From Thermodesulfovibrio sp. 3462-1 (GTDB lineage: Bacteria; Nitrospirota; Thermodesulfovibrionia; Thermodesulfovibrionales; Thermodesulfovibrionaceae), in the NCBI RefSeq assembly GCF_040451425.1, contig NZ_CP144374.1:372001-436000 (forward strand): a DNA stretch of 64,000 nt. Direction: 5' to 3'. A program made the translations under genes and the position numbers. Shown here one piece after another: positions 34,741 to 42,243 of the stretch. How positions within the stretch are numbered: position 1 is the stretch's first letter; each line of letters starts with the position of its first letter. Below the pieces are notes generated by a model that saw only the letters and a program-made list of their open reading frames with translations, had not been told where the DNA came from and made no database searches.

Positions 34741-35559
34741 ATGCATTTTGATCCAGCTATATTTTTTTGGATTTTTCTCGTAATAATCGCAATTCAGCCA
34801 ATTATAAGACAAAAACTCCTTGAAAATGCCAGAATGAGGCTTATTGCAGAGATAGAGAGAAAAAGAGGTAGCCGTGTAATACTTCTTGTTCATAGGCAGG
34901 AAACGATGAGTTTTCTTGGTTTCCCGATTATGAGATTCATAGATATCAATGATTCTGAAGAGGTTTTAAGAGCAATTCATTTAACCGATGATGACATGCC
35001 AATTGACCTTGTGGTGCATACTCCAGGTGGTTTGGCAATAGCTGCAACACAGATAGCAAGAGCTCTTTCAAGACAAAAAGGAAAAGTTACAGTTTTTGTC
35101 CCTCATTATGCAATGAGCGGTGGTACTTTGATTGCTCTTTCAGCAGATGAAATTGTAATGTGTGAACATGCTGTACTCGGTCCTCTGGATCCGCAGATAG
35201 CAGGACAGCCTGCTGTTTCAGTTTTAAGTGTTCTTCAGAAAAAGCCTTTAAATGAAATTGATGACAGTACCTTAATTCTTGCAGATCAAGCTGAAAAGGC
35301 GATAAGGCAGATGAAGGAAACAATAATAGAAATTCTTTCACATAAGCATCCGATTGAAAAAGCTCAGGAAATTGCAGAAAAACTTGTCTCAGGGGAATGG
35401 ACTCATGATTATCCAATAAGCACAGAAGAGGCGAAAAAAATAGGACTTCCTGTAAACACTGATATGCCCAAAGAGATTATGCTGCTTATGAATCTTTATC
35501 CTCAGCCTGTAAGACAATCAGTTGAATATATCCCTGTAAGAAAAACTGGTAAAGTATAA
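34741..35559 (+). CDS. membrane-bound ClpP-fold serine protease (SDH family)
   Basis: The 272-residue protein has one N-terminal membrane helix (about 5-22) and a ClpP/crotonase-type protease domain of the SDH-proteinase (SppA-like) family. The oxyanion-loop HTPGG is at 93-97 and the nucleophile Ser126 lies in YAMSGGT; a conserved GPLDPQI follows. A Lys or His partner cannot be fixed by eye. It begins one base after the previous stop and ends before the convergent tungstate transporter genes. The physiological substrate is unknown; related proteins act in membrane-protein quality control. Confidence 0.85.
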   Translation: MHFDPAIFFWIFLVIIAIQPIIRQKLLENARMRLIAEIERKRGSRVILLVHRQETMSFLGFPIMRFIDINDSEEVLRAIHLTDDDMPIDLVVHTPGGLAIAATQIARALSRQKGKVTVFVPHYAMSGGTLIALSADEIVMCEHAVLGPLDPQIAGQPAVSVLSVLQKKPLNEIDDSTLILADQAEKAIRQMKETIIEILSHKHPIEKAQEIAEKLVSGEWTHDYPISTEEAKKIGLPVNTDMPKEIMLLMNLYPQPVRQSVEYIPVRKTGKV

Positions 35560-35634
35560 ATTTCATTTAGCTTTGAAAAAGACTCAGAGATTTTTTGCAC
35601 TCCATCGATATTTATAAGATTTTGAGCATTCTTT

Positions 35635-36285
35635 TTAAAAAATAATTTTTCCCTTTTTCAGATAGAGTTCAAAATCGGCAACTCTTTTAGCTGAATCTTT
35701 ATCATGTGTTGCGATGATTATGATTGAATTAAGCTTTTGTTTTAGTTGAATAATTATGTTTTCTATTATTTCTACATTTTCTTCATCTACAGAGGCAGTT
35801 GGTTCATCAAGAAATAACACTTCTGGTTCTAAAACAATTGCTCTTGCAATGCCCATTCTTTTTACTTCTCCGCTTGAAAGAGTAAGGGCATTTTGTTCTT
35901 TTTTATGAAGCAATCCAACAAAATCAAGAGCTTTTTCAACCCTTGCTTTTATTTCTTTTTTATTCATCCCTCTTACTTTTAATCCGTAAGCAACATTTTT
36001 AAAAACTGTTGTATTGAAAACTCCAATGTTTGGTAAAAGCAGTGTAATTCTTCTTCTTAAATTTAAATTATTCTCAATGGTTTTAATGCTTTCGGAATAA
36101 ATAACCTTTCCACTGTCAGGATTTTCCAAGAGTGCACAAATTCTTAAAAGAGTTGATTTTCCCGATCCATTTGGCCCCATCAAAACATAGATTCCGCTTT
36201 TTTCAAATGAAAAGGAACAGCTATCAAGAACTAATTTGCCATTGTAAGATTTTGTAATGTTTAAAAGATTGAGACTTAAAGCCAT
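35635..36285 (-). CDS. tupC: tungstate ABC transporter ATP-binding protein
   Basis: ATPase of an oxyanion importer. Over 216 residues it shows Walker A GPNGSGKST near residue 37, signature LSSGEVKRMG near 137, Walker B VLFLDEPTAS and the H-loop ATHDKD. It lacks the C-terminal TOBE oxyanion-sensing domain of ModC, matching the short TupC-type ATPases. It overlaps the permease gene by ten bases in the order regulator-tupA-tupB-tupC. Confidence 0.88.
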   Translation of the reverse strand: MALSLNLLNITKSYNGKLVLDSCSFSFEKSGIYVLMGPNGSGKSTLLRICALLENPDSGKVIYSESIKTIENNLNLRRRITLLLPNIGVFNTTVFKNVAYGLKVRGMNKKEIKARVEKALDFVGLLHKKEQNALTLSSGEVKRMGIARAIVLEPEVLFLDEPTASVDEENVEIIENIIIQLKQKLNSIIIIATHDKDSAKRVADFELYLKKGKIIF

Positions 36286-36986
36286 TGAAATTCCTTTGTT
36301 CCCTTTTTCTGAATTGAAAACAAAACAATGTTTATTGCAAAGGAAATTGTAAGCAGCACAATCCCAAGCGCCATTGCGAGTTCAAAGTTACCTTTGTCTG
36401 TTTCAAGTGCGATGGTTGTTGTCATAACACGGGTATATCCTGCAATGTTTCCTCCAACAATAAGTATTGCTCCAACCTCAGCCATAACTCTTCCAAGTGC
36501 TGCACAAACTCCAGCCATTATTCCATATCTTGCTTCATTTATAATTGTAAGAGTCATTTGAAAAGCTGTAGCTCCAAGAGTTTTTGCAGCAAGTTTCACC
36601 ACAGGGTCCACTTTAACAATTGATGAATGAGTAATTGCTGCAACAATTGGAAAGGCAAGGATGCTTTGAGCAATAATCATCGCAGAGGGAGTATAGAGAA
36701 GGCTTAAAAAACCAAGCGGTCCGCTTCGGGACAGCAAAAGATAAAGAAACAATCCAACAACAACAGGAGGAAGCCCCATGAAGGTGTTAAGTAATGTTAT
36801 GAGAGTGTTTCTGCCAAAAAAATTTTTTAAACCAAGCACAGCTCCCGCAGGAATACCCAGAATTGTTGATATCACGAGAGCTGTGCCTGAAACCCTAAGA
36901 GACAAAAATATTATCTCTAAAAGTTCTCTGTCAAGATGCAGGATAAGATAAAACGCCTGCTTGAACGACTCTAAAATAAAATTCAT
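36276..36986 (-). CDS. tupB: tungstate ABC transporter permease
   Basis: Membrane subunit with about five to six helices over 236 residues. The ATPase-contact (EAA) loop is seen around AAKTLGATAFQMTLTIINEARYGI near residue 136, including the conserved Gly. The sequence is of the TupB / molybdate-sulfate permease type (GLPPVVVGLFLYLLLSRSGPLG). It overlaps tupA by four bases and tupC by ten. Confidence 0.9.
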   Translation of the reverse strand: MNFILESFKQAFYLILHLDRELLEIIFLSLRVSGTALVISTILGIPAGAVLGLKNFFGRNTLITLLNTFMGLPPVVVGLFLYLLLSRSGPLGFLSLLYTPSAMIIAQSILAFPIVAAITHSSIVKVDPVVKLAAKTLGATAFQMTLTIINEARYGIMAGVCAALGRVMAEVGAILIVGGNIAGYTRVMTTTIALETDKGNFELAMALGIVLLTISFAINIVLFSIQKKGTKEFQWL

Positions 36987-37789
36987 TTTGCATTGGGAAT
37001 AAACAACTGATTTCCAAATTTGTCCTTAAAAGATGCTATTGCATTTTGCCCTTCCTTTGATATGATCCAGTTTATAAACTCCATTGCTTCTTTATATTTT
37101 ACATGTTTATGTTTTTGGGGATTTACTGCCATAACACCATATTGATTAAAGAGAATTGGATTACCTTCAAAAAGTATTTTCATATCAAGCTTGTCTCTTA
37201 TAGCAAGCCATGTTCCTCTGTCAGTAAGGGTGTATGCTCGCTTTTCATTTGCGATTCTTAAAGTCTTTTCCATTCCCTGACCTGCTTCAAGATACCATTT
37301 CTGTCCCTTTGGATTAATTCCTGCCATTTCCCATATTTTTAGTTCTTTTACATGGGTGCCTGATTTGTCACCTCTTGAAATAAAAAGGCTTTGTGAGGAA
37401 GCAATTCTTTTAAATGCATCTGTTGCTTTCTTTAATCCCTTTATTTTTGCTGGATCGTTTTCAGGACCCACAATGACAAAGTCGTTATAACAAACATCAT
37501 GACGGTTTACAAAATAGCCTTGTTGGACAGCTTCAAGTTCAAGTTCTTTTGCATGAACAAATACTGCATCAGCATCTCCTCTTTTTCCCATTTCAATTGC
37601 TGCACCTGTTCCTCTTGCAACGACCTTTACTTTAATGCCTGTTTTTTTCTCAAAAATTGGCAGAATATGGTTGAGTAATCCTGAGTTTTCAACCGAAGTA
37701 GTTGTAGCAAGAACAATCACCTTTTCCTGAGCAGTTGAAACAGTTGCAAAGAAAAACAGTAAAAAGAATACACTTGCTAAAATTTTCAT
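36983..37789 (-). CDS. tupA: tungstate-binding periplasmic protein TupA
   Basis: Oxyanion-binding protein of the importer. A signal peptide covers about residues 1-20 (LASVFFLLFFFATVSTAQE). The mature start VIVLATTTSVENSGLLNHILP contains the TTTS motif typical of tungstate-type TupA proteins, and RGDKSGTHVKELKIW supplies further ligand-loop residues. Family knowledge says TupA binds tungstate far better than molybdate; specificity cannot be read with certainty from sequence. GGAGGAG precedes the ATG. Tungsten would serve formate dehydrogenases or aldehyde oxidoreductases encoded elsewhere. Confidence 0.88.
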   Translation of the reverse strand: MKILASVFFLLFFFATVSTAQEKVIVLATTTSVENSGLLNHILPIFEKKTGIKVKVVARGTGAAIEMGKRGDADAVFVHAKELELEAVQQGYFVNRHDVCYNDFVIVGPENDPAKIKGLKKATDAFKRIASSQSLFISRGDKSGTHVKELKIWEMAGINPKGQKWYLEAGQGMEKTLRIANEKRAYTLTDRGTWLAIRDKLDMKILFEGNPILFNQYGVMAVNPQKHKHVKYKEAMEFINWIISKEGQNAIASFKDKFGNQLFIPNAK

Positions 37790-37809
37790 CTTACTCCTCC
37801 TTGTATTTG

Positions 37810-37831
37810 ATTATATATAACGATGTCCATA
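37810..37831 (-). promoter_or_regulatory. possible tupA promoter element with regulator half-site
   Basis: In the 47-bp gap before tupA the minus strand has a TATAAT (complement at 37810-37815). Next to it, plus-strand TATAACGATGTCCATA at 37816-37831 resembles one arm of the inverted repeat at 38264-38278 (TATAACGAGATGTCA), with two bases missing. No good -35 box is visible, so this may be an activated promoter or only a regulator half-site. Confidence 0.35.
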
Positions 37832-37836
37832 AAAAA

Positions 37837-38241
37837 TTAAATTTTGAAATTTTTAATTTCCTTTTCAAGAAATTTTTTAAAATTTTTATGAATTCTCCAG
37901 AACTGATCAATTGCTTTTTCAGCAACCTCTGTAACTGTAGTTCCACCGCCACTTTTACCACCAACTTGTGTTTTCACAAAGGGCTTTCCTGCTTGTCTAT
38001 TCATTGAATTTATAAGTTTCCATGCCTGCCTGTATGACATGTTCAAGGATTTAGCAGCCTTTGAAATTGAACCATACTGCTTGATTTTCTCAAGTAGTGT
38101 GACTCTTCCATAGCCAAGAAAGGTTCCTTCGCTGCCTTCAATCCATATTTTCCCTTTAAGTTCATAGCCTTTCTGTTTTCCGCTGCCAGTAATACAAAAC
38201 TGATGTGGATCTTTTAATGCTTTTCTTCCTCTTTTTTTCAC
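37837..38241 (-). CDS. ModE-type transcription regulator without molbindin domain
   Basis: The 134 residues match the N-terminal DNA-binding half of ModE: GRVTLLEKIKQYGSISKAAKSLNMSYRQAWKLINSMNR (about 42-80, in pieces) and PFVKTQVGGKSGGGTTVTEVAEKAI. The two molybdate-binding (MopI/molbindin) domains of full ModE are absent, so how it senses metal is unclear. It is the first gene of the tungstate transporter operon and likely controls it. The start is GTG at 38241 with no SD; the -10 box lies eight bases upstream, so the mRNA is probably leaderless. An unusual basic N-terminus (KKRGRKALKDPHQF) precedes the domain. Confidence 0.87.
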   Translation of the reverse strand: MKKRGRKALKDPHQFCITGSGKQKGYELKGKIWIEGSEGTFLGYGRVTLLEKIKQYGSISKAAKSLNMSYRQAWKLINSMNRQAGKPFVKTQVGGKSGGGTTVTEVAEKAIDQFWRIHKNFKKFLEKEIKNFKI

Positions 38242-38249
38242 GATATGGA

Positions 38250-38279
38250 AATATACAATAAAATATAACGAGATGTCAA
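38250..38279 (-). promoter_or_regulatory. promoter of the ModE-type regulator and tup operon
   Basis: On the minus strand TTGACA (complement at 38274-38279) and TATATT (complement at 38250-38255) are 18 bases apart. The -10 ends eight bases before the GTG, so transcription should begin at or next to the start codon. The right-hand half-site of the inverted repeat (38264-38278) lies within this promoter, as expected for a repressor site. Confidence 0.7.
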
Positions 38280-38306
38280 GGATCTTCAGCCTGACATCTC
38301 GTTATA
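38264..38306. promoter_or_regulatory. perfect 15-bp inverted repeat, candidate operator
   Basis: TATAACGAGATGTCA (38264-38278) is repeated exactly inverted as TGACATCTCGTTATA (38292-38306), with a 13-base spacer. The CGTTATA / TATAACG ends resemble the ends of ModE operators known from other bacteria. It overlaps the promoter of the ModE-type regulator. A degenerate arm recurs before tupA at 37816. A hairpin role is less likely because no T-run follows either arm. Confidence 0.65.
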
Positions 38307-38315
38307 CAGGAGAAA

Positions 38316-38489
38316 ATGGAGGATGCTGTTACGCCAGATTTTGTCAGACTCGCAATTGCAGAAAAGATAGTTTTATCACGAAACACTTTCATTTTCATTC
38401 CAAGCCTGATGGAAGCATTCCCCGCTTTTTTATATTTTTCGCTCGTTAAGAAATCTTACCCAAACAGGACAGTGACTCAATTAGCTTAA
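38316..38489 (+). CDS. 57-residue ORF, possible gene remnant
   Basis: An ATG ten bases beyond the inverted repeat, behind CAGGAG, opens a 57-codon frame starting MEDAVTPDFVRLAIAEKI and ending in RTVTQLA. The first 18 residues look protein-like and, weakly, like the N-terminal region of some radical SAM proteins; the rest does not resemble anything I know and lacks a Cys triad. It may be the 5' end of a gene lost by deletion. It occupies much of the 343-bp gap between the regulator and the next operon; the rest (38490-38521) shows nothing. Confidence 0.3.
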   Translation: MEDAVTPDFVRLAIAEKIVLSRNTFIFIPSLMEAFPAFLYFSLVKKSYPNRTVTQLA

Positions 38490-38521
38490 TTCTAATGGCA
38501 ATTTTTAAATGAAATTTTTTC

Positions 38522-38551
38522 TTGACAAATGAGAATGATTTTCATTAAAAT
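38522..38551 (+). promoter_or_regulatory. sigma-70 promoter with overlapping Fur box
   Basis: TTGACA at 38522-38527 and TAAAAT at 38546-38551 are separated by 18 bases. Within the spacer and -10, GAGAATGATTTTCATTA at 38531-38547 matches the Fur consensus GATAATGATAATCATTATC at 14 of 19 positions across 38531-38549, and it keeps the AATGA/TCATT dyad. Iron-loaded Fur bound here would block the promoter. The start of the first gene lies 33 bases downstream. Confidence 0.75.
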
Positions 38552-38584
38552 AAAAATAGAAAAACTTTCAAGGAGGTGATTAAA

Positions 38585-38896
38585 ATGCCTTGGGGAGACA
38601 GAACAGGACCTCTTGGAGCAGGTCCAAGAACAGGCAGAGGATTAGGATATTGTAGTGGTTTTGCAACTCCAGGATATATGAATCCAGCGCCAGGTAGAGG
38701 TTTAGGAAGGGGTAGAGGATGGAGATGTTTTGGAGGTTTTAGAGGAAGATTTAGATGGTTTTGGAGAACACCTTTTTTCGGAATTTCTTCAAGAGAGGAG
38801 GTGGATTTACTCAGAGAAGAAGCAGAAATGCTTAGAAAAAATCTTGAAGCTGTTGAGAAGCGTTTGAGTGAGCTTGAAAAAGGTGAAACAAAGTAA
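38585..38896 (+). CDS. DUF5320-type Gly/Arg-rich small protein
   Basis: A 103-residue protein starting MPWGDRTGPLGAGPRTGRGLGYCSGF, split here at MPWGDRTGPLG / AGPRTGRGLGYC. This start and the Gly/Arg-rich middle (GRGLGRGRGWRCFGG) are typical of DUF5320 proteins found in anaerobes next to NifX-like genes. The C-terminus is a short coiled coil (about 75-103). Function is unknown. The ATG at 38585 is chosen because AGGAGG at 38571-38576 is eight bases upstream; a GTG at 38576 would lie on the SD. First gene after the Fur-box promoter. Confidence 0.8.
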   Translation: MPWGDRTGPLGAGPRTGRGLGYCSGFATPGYMNPAPGRGLGRGRGWRCFGGFRGRFRWFWRTPFFGISSREEVDLLREEAEMLRKNLEAVEKRLSELEKGETK

Positions 38897-38928
38897 ACCG
38901 GAGGTTTTGCCTCCGGTTAAATTTTTAT
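38896..38928 (+). terminator. hairpin after the first gene of the Fur-box operon
   Basis: AACCGGAGG (38896-38904) pairs perfectly with CCTCCGGTT (38910-38918) around a five-base loop, followed by AAATTTTTATT. It begins at the stop codon of the DUF5320 gene and lies 24 bases before the next start. It probably ends part of the transcripts, giving more of the first protein than of the following ones. Confidence 0.7.
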
Positions 38929-38941
38929 TAGGAGGAAAAAA

Positions 38942-39295
38942 ATGAAAAATATTGCAATCTTAGCATGCACAATGATTAGAGAACAAAATCTGTGTCCTGG
39001 TGATGCAAAATGTCTTGTTGCTTTTATGCATAAAGAAGGAGAATTTGAGCGTTATAAAAATGAAGATGCTGCTATTGTTGGAATTATGAACTGTGGTGGC
39101 TGTGAAGGAAATAAAAACAGAGCAGTGTGTAGCCTTGCTCTTTTAAAATCGCAACTTGCAGATCTTGGTGAAAATGTTGATGTTTTACACATCGGAACAT
39201 GTATTATGAAATTTTGTCCGAGAAAAGAAGATATCATATCAGCTATAAAAGAAAAAGCAGGTATAGAAGTAATTGAAGGAACACATAAATATTAA
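38942..39295 (+). CDS. CGGC-domain protein
   Basis: The 117-residue protein carries the domain's name-giving motif in MNCGGCEGNKNR (near residue 50) and further cysteines in CTMIREQNLCPGDAKC and GTCIMKFCP. CGGC proteins are putative metal- or cluster-binding proteins of anaerobes, without assigned biochemistry. AGGAGG precedes the ATG. It lies in an operon of Mo/Fe-S-cofactor-type genes, so metal handling is a reasonable inference. Confidence 0.82.
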   Translation: MKNIAILACTMIREQNLCPGDAKCLVAFMHKEGEFERYKNEDAAIVGIMNCGGCEGNKNRAVCSLALLKSQLADLGENVDVLHIGTCIMKFCPRKEDIISAIKEKAGIEVIEGTHKY

Positions 39296-39335
39296 ATATG
39301 CACCACCAACAATTTTTGGTAAATAGGAGGTTAAA

Positions 39336-39695
39336 ATGAGATTAGCAATAGCAACAGAAAATGGGTATGTAGCTCAGCATTTTGGAAGGTGCCCTGGCTT
39401 TACGATAGTTGACATTGAAGATGGAAAAATTATAAATAAAAATTTAATTGAAAATCCAGGTTATAAAGCTCACCAGCCAGGCCAGGTTCCGATGTTTTTA
39501 AGAAATCAAAGTGTGACTCATGTTATAGCAGGTGGGATGGGTCCAAATGCTGTGATGAATCTTCAGGCAGCAGGAATAAAGGTTATTGTTGGAGTAACAG
39601 GAAAAGTGGAGGATGTTATTGCTCAATTTCTGAGCGGCACACTGAGTGGCGGAGAAAGTCTTTGTGAGCATGGTCATGGAAACTGTAAACATTAA
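39336..39695 (+). CDS. NifX/ORP-family protein 1
   Basis: A 119-residue NifX/NifB-type cofactor-binding domain: AIATENGYVAQHFGRCPGFTIVDIEDG at the start and GGMGPNAVMNLQAAGIKVIVGVTGKVEDVI in the middle, each split by variable residues. The family holds Fe-Mo or Mo-Cu clusters; in Desulfovibrio the Orange protein is a member carrying a Mo-S-Cu cluster. The C-terminus ends CEHGHGNCKH, a Cys/His tail likely to bind metal. No nitrogenase genes are in the window, so nitrogen fixation is not implied. Confidence 0.86.
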   Translation: MRLAIATENGYVAQHFGRCPGFTIVDIEDGKIINKNLIENPGYKAHQPGQVPMFLRNQSVTHVIAGGMGPNAVMNLQAAGIKVIVGVTGKVEDVIAQFLSGTLSGGESLCEHGHGNCKH

Positions 39696-39715
39696 AGGTT
39701 AAAGGAGGAAAAATC

Positions 39716-40033
39716 GTGAAAATATGCATTACATCGCAGGGTAATGATTTAAACTCAGAGCTTGATCCAAGATTTGGTCGTTGTAAGTATTTTATTTTTA
39801 TTGATACTGATACAATGCAGTATGAAGCAGTTGAGAATCTGTGGAGGGATGCTCAGCAGGGAGCAGGCACGCAGGCAGGTCAGTTTGTTGCCTCAAAAGG
39901 CGTTAAAGCTTTAATTACTGGCAAAATAGGACCAGGTGCAGAAAGAGTTATAAAAGCAGCAGGAATAAAAGTTCTTGAAGCTCATGGTAAAATAATAGAT
40001 GTAATAAATAAACTTCAGGAGGAGGGTAAATGA
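39716..40033 (+). CDS. NifX/ORP-family protein 2
   Basis: A second 105-residue member of the same family directly downstream: CITSQGNDLNSELDPRFGRCKYFIFID, then KGVKALITGKIGPGAERVIKAAGIKV. It lacks the Cys/His tail of the first copy. The start is GTG at 39716 after AAAGGAGG. Two adjacent family members, followed by an Mrp ATPase, match the arrangement expected for Orange-protein-type clusters. It overlaps the mrp gene by four bases. Confidence 0.86.
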   Translation: MKICITSQGNDLNSELDPRFGRCKYFIFIDTDTMQYEAVENLWRDAQQGAGTQAGQFVASKGVKALITGKIGPGAERVIKAAGIKVLEAHGKIIDVINKLQEEGK

Positions 40034-40872
40034 CAGAGAAAAAGGAAAGCTGCCAGTGCGATGAAAGACAGGAAATTAAAAAGGATATTGCCTTAAAGGC
40101 AACTGTTTCTGCAATCAAAAAGAAAATTTTAGTTCTTTCAGGTAAAGGAGGAGTTGGCAAAAGCACTGTTTCAACAAATCTTGCTGTAGGACTGTCACAA
40201 AAGGGCTATCATGTGGGATTGCTTGACATTGACATTCATGGGCCGAATATTCCAAACATGCTTGGCTTGCAAGGATTCCCTCCGCTTATAACTGATATGG
40301 GGCTTTTTCCCATAAAAATGTATGATAATCTTCAAGTGATTTCAATTGGTTTCTTCCTTGAAGAAAAAGATACTCCTGTTGTATGGCGTGGACCTTTAAA
40401 ACACAGGATGATTGAGCAATTCTTGACCGATGTTCGCTGGGGAGCGCTTGATTATTTAGTTGTTGACTCTCCTCCAGGAACAGGAGATGAAATAATATCA
40501 ATTGTTCAGCTTCTTGATAAGGTTGACGGAGCAGTTATTGTTGCTACACCACAGGATGTTGCATTAGCTGATGTTCGCAGGTCAATAAAATTTTGTCTTG
40601 AAGGCTCAATTCCTGTACTTGGGATAGTTGAAAATATGAGCGGATTTGTGTGCCCTTATTGTGGTAATACTGTAGAAATATTCAAAACTGGTGGAGCAGA
40701 AAAGCTTGCGCAGGAATACAAAGTGCCATTTCTTGGTAAAATTCCAATTGATCCGAAAATTGTTGAAGCTGGAGATGATGGAAAGCCTGTAATGATTTAT
40801 TATCCGAATAGCAAACCAGCAGAGGCTTTCTCAAATATAATTAACAAAATTATGGAAGTCTTAAAAGTATGA
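40030..40872 (+). CDS. Mrp/NBP35-family ATP-binding protein
   Basis: A P-loop scaffold or carrier for iron-sulfur clusters. The 280 residues have deviant Walker A SGKGGVGKSTVSTNL (near residue 37), DIDIHGPNIPNMLGL, VVDSPPGTGDE and a C-terminal CPYCG pair that binds a bridging cluster in this family. An N-terminal Cys-containing segment (CQCDERQ) adds two cysteines, as in NBP35-like members. It is coupled to the NifX-type genes and the MBL gene by four-base overlaps. Confidence 0.92.
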   Translation: MTEKKESCQCDERQEIKKDIALKATVSAIKKKILVLSGKGGVGKSTVSTNLAVGLSQKGYHVGLLDIDIHGPNIPNMLGLQGFPPLITDMGLFPIKMYDNLQVISIGFFLEEKDTPVVWRGPLKHRMIEQFLTDVRWGALDYLVVDSPPGTGDEIISIVQLLDKVDGAVIVATPQDVALADVRRSIKFCLEGSIPVLGIVENMSGFVCPYCGNTVEIFKTGGAEKLAQEYKVPFLGKIPIDPKIVEAGDDGKPVMIYYPNSKPAEAFSNIINKIMEVLKV

Positions 40873-41597
40873 TTATTGACTTAACTATTCTTTTTGATAA
40901 CTATCCTCAAGAGGAAGGGTTTGAAACAGGTTGGGGATATAGCTGTTTTGTAAAAAAAGCCTATGGTGGAATTCTTTTTGATACAGGAGCAGATGGAGAA
41001 AAATTGCTTAGAAACATCCAACGAGCAGGGATAAAGCCTGACAGAATTACAAGAATTATTATCTCTCATTTTCATAAGGATCATTCAGGTGGCTTAAAAG
41101 AGATTGCAACAATTAGCAATAAAGCTGAAATTTATGTAGGTGCATCACTGTATGAAGAGATAAAAAAATCATTGCCCTCAGCAAAAATCTACAAAGTAGA
41201 CTCTGAGCCTCTTGAGATAATGAATGGAGTTTATCTTACAGGTGAGCTTGGAGAAAAGATAAAAGAGATATCCCTTGTTATAGATACAGGCAGTGGTTTA
41301 GTAATTGTTACAGGCTGTGCTCATCCAGGGATAAAGGAAATCATAGATAAAGCTCATCAAATAGTTAATGATAAAATATTTGCAGTTATAGGAGGGTTAC
41401 ATCTTAAGGATAAAAAGGAGGATGAAATAGCTGATATAATAAAATTTCTTAAAAATGAAGGAATAAAATACATTGCACCTTCTCATTGCACAGGAGATCT
41501 TGCAAGATCGCTTTTCAAAAAAGCATTTGGTAAAGGTTTTATAGAAGTAGGAGTGGGAAGTCATATATATATTGGAGGCTCCTGTGACTATGTCTAA
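40869..41597 (+). CDS. metallo-beta-lactamase-fold hydrolase
   Basis: The 242 residues carry the metal motif HFHKDHSGGL (near residue 69), GCAHPGIKEII, GGLHLKD and the final SHCTGD. The pattern resembles the MBL subfamily annotated as 7,8-dihydropterin-6-yl-methyl-4-(ribofuranosyl)aminobenzene phosphate synthase, but the substrate of most such bacterial proteins is unknown. It overlaps mrp by four bases and the methyltransferase gene at its end. It is usual in ORP-like operons. Confidence 0.85.
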   Translation: MIIDLTILFDNYPQEEGFETGWGYSCFVKKAYGGILFDTGADGEKLLRNIQRAGIKPDRITRIIISHFHKDHSGGLKEIATISNKAEIYVGASLYEEIKKSLPSAKIYKVDSEPLEIMNGVYLTGELGEKIKEISLVIDTGSGLVIVTGCAHPGIKEIIDKAHQIVNDKIFAVIGGLHLKDKKEDEIADIIKFLKNEGIKYIAPSHCTGDLARSLFKKAFGKGFIEVGVGSHIYIGGSCDYV

Positions 41598-42243
41598 TCC
41601 TTTTGAATCTTATGTTACTGAGTATGACAAGTGGTATGACTCAGAAAAGGGAAAGATTATATATGAAAATGAAGCAAAATGTATTCAAAAGTTTCTTGGC
41701 AGTTGTAAAGATAGAATTCTTGAAGTAGGAGTTGGGACAGGAAGATTCGCTGTTTTATCCAAAAATGTTACAGGAGTTGATAAAGCATTCTCTCCACTTA
41801 AAATAGCAAAACTGAGAGGAATTCCAGTGGCAAGAGCAAAGGCAGAGGTTTTACCTTTCAGGGACAAAACTTTTTCCTGTGTAATGTTTATTGTAACTCT
41901 TCCTTTTGTTGAAAATGTTTTCCTTGCACTTAATGAAGCAAAAAGAGTCTTAAAAGACAACGGTAGTATAATTGTTGGAGAAATCTTTCTTGATTCTTAT
42001 TTAGGCAAATTATATGAAGAAAAGAAAAGACAGGGACATCCCTTTTACAGATTTGCAACATTTTATCATTTCACTGAGTTTCAGGAAATACTCTCTCAAT
42101 GCTGTTTAAAAACTGAAAAAGTCTTTGGAACATTGAAAAATTTTTCCTTTCAGAATCCTGAGCCTGAAGAACCTGAGGAAATAGACATAAAAAATTTTGA
42201 AGAATTACCAGGTTTTGTATGCATGGAGATAAAAAAATGGTAA
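41590..42243 (+). CDS. class I SAM-dependent methyltransferase
   Basis: A 217-residue methyltransferase with motif I ILEVGVGTGRFAVLS, a conserved Asp in VTGVDKAFSPLKIAK and ALNEAKRVLKDNGSIIVGE. Starts at GTG 41584 or TTG 41572 are possible; ATG 41590 lies 11 bases after GGAGG, GTG only five. The frame overlaps the MBL stop. The substrate is unknown, and its place among ATPases and cluster proteins hints at cofactor modification. Confidence 0.82.
   Translation: MSNPFESYVTEYDKWYDSEKGKIIYENEAKCIQKFLGSCKDRILEVGVGTGRFAVLSKNVTGVDKAFSPLKIAKLRGIPVARAKAEVLPFRDKTFSCVMFIVTLPFVENVFLALNEAKRVLKDNGSIIVGEIFLDSYLGKLYEEKKRQGHPFYRFATFYHFTEFQEILSQCCLKTEKVFGTLKNFSFQNPEPEEPEEIDIKNFEELPGFVCMEIKKW

Noticed and set aside
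37837-38241. TunR-type tungstate regulator
   Set aside because: TunR proteins join a ModE-like sensor to a XerC/D-like DNA-binding domain; here only the ModE helix-turn-helix is present, the opposite part.
38264-38306. Inverted repeat as an insertion-sequence end or terminator
   Set aside because: No transposase lies nearby, no T-run follows either arm, and its ends look like ModE-type half-sites over a promoter.
39336-40033. Nitrogen-fixation genes because of two NifX-type proteins
   Set aside because: No nifH, nifD, nifK, nifE or nifN is present, and the gene neighbours match an ORP-like set instead.
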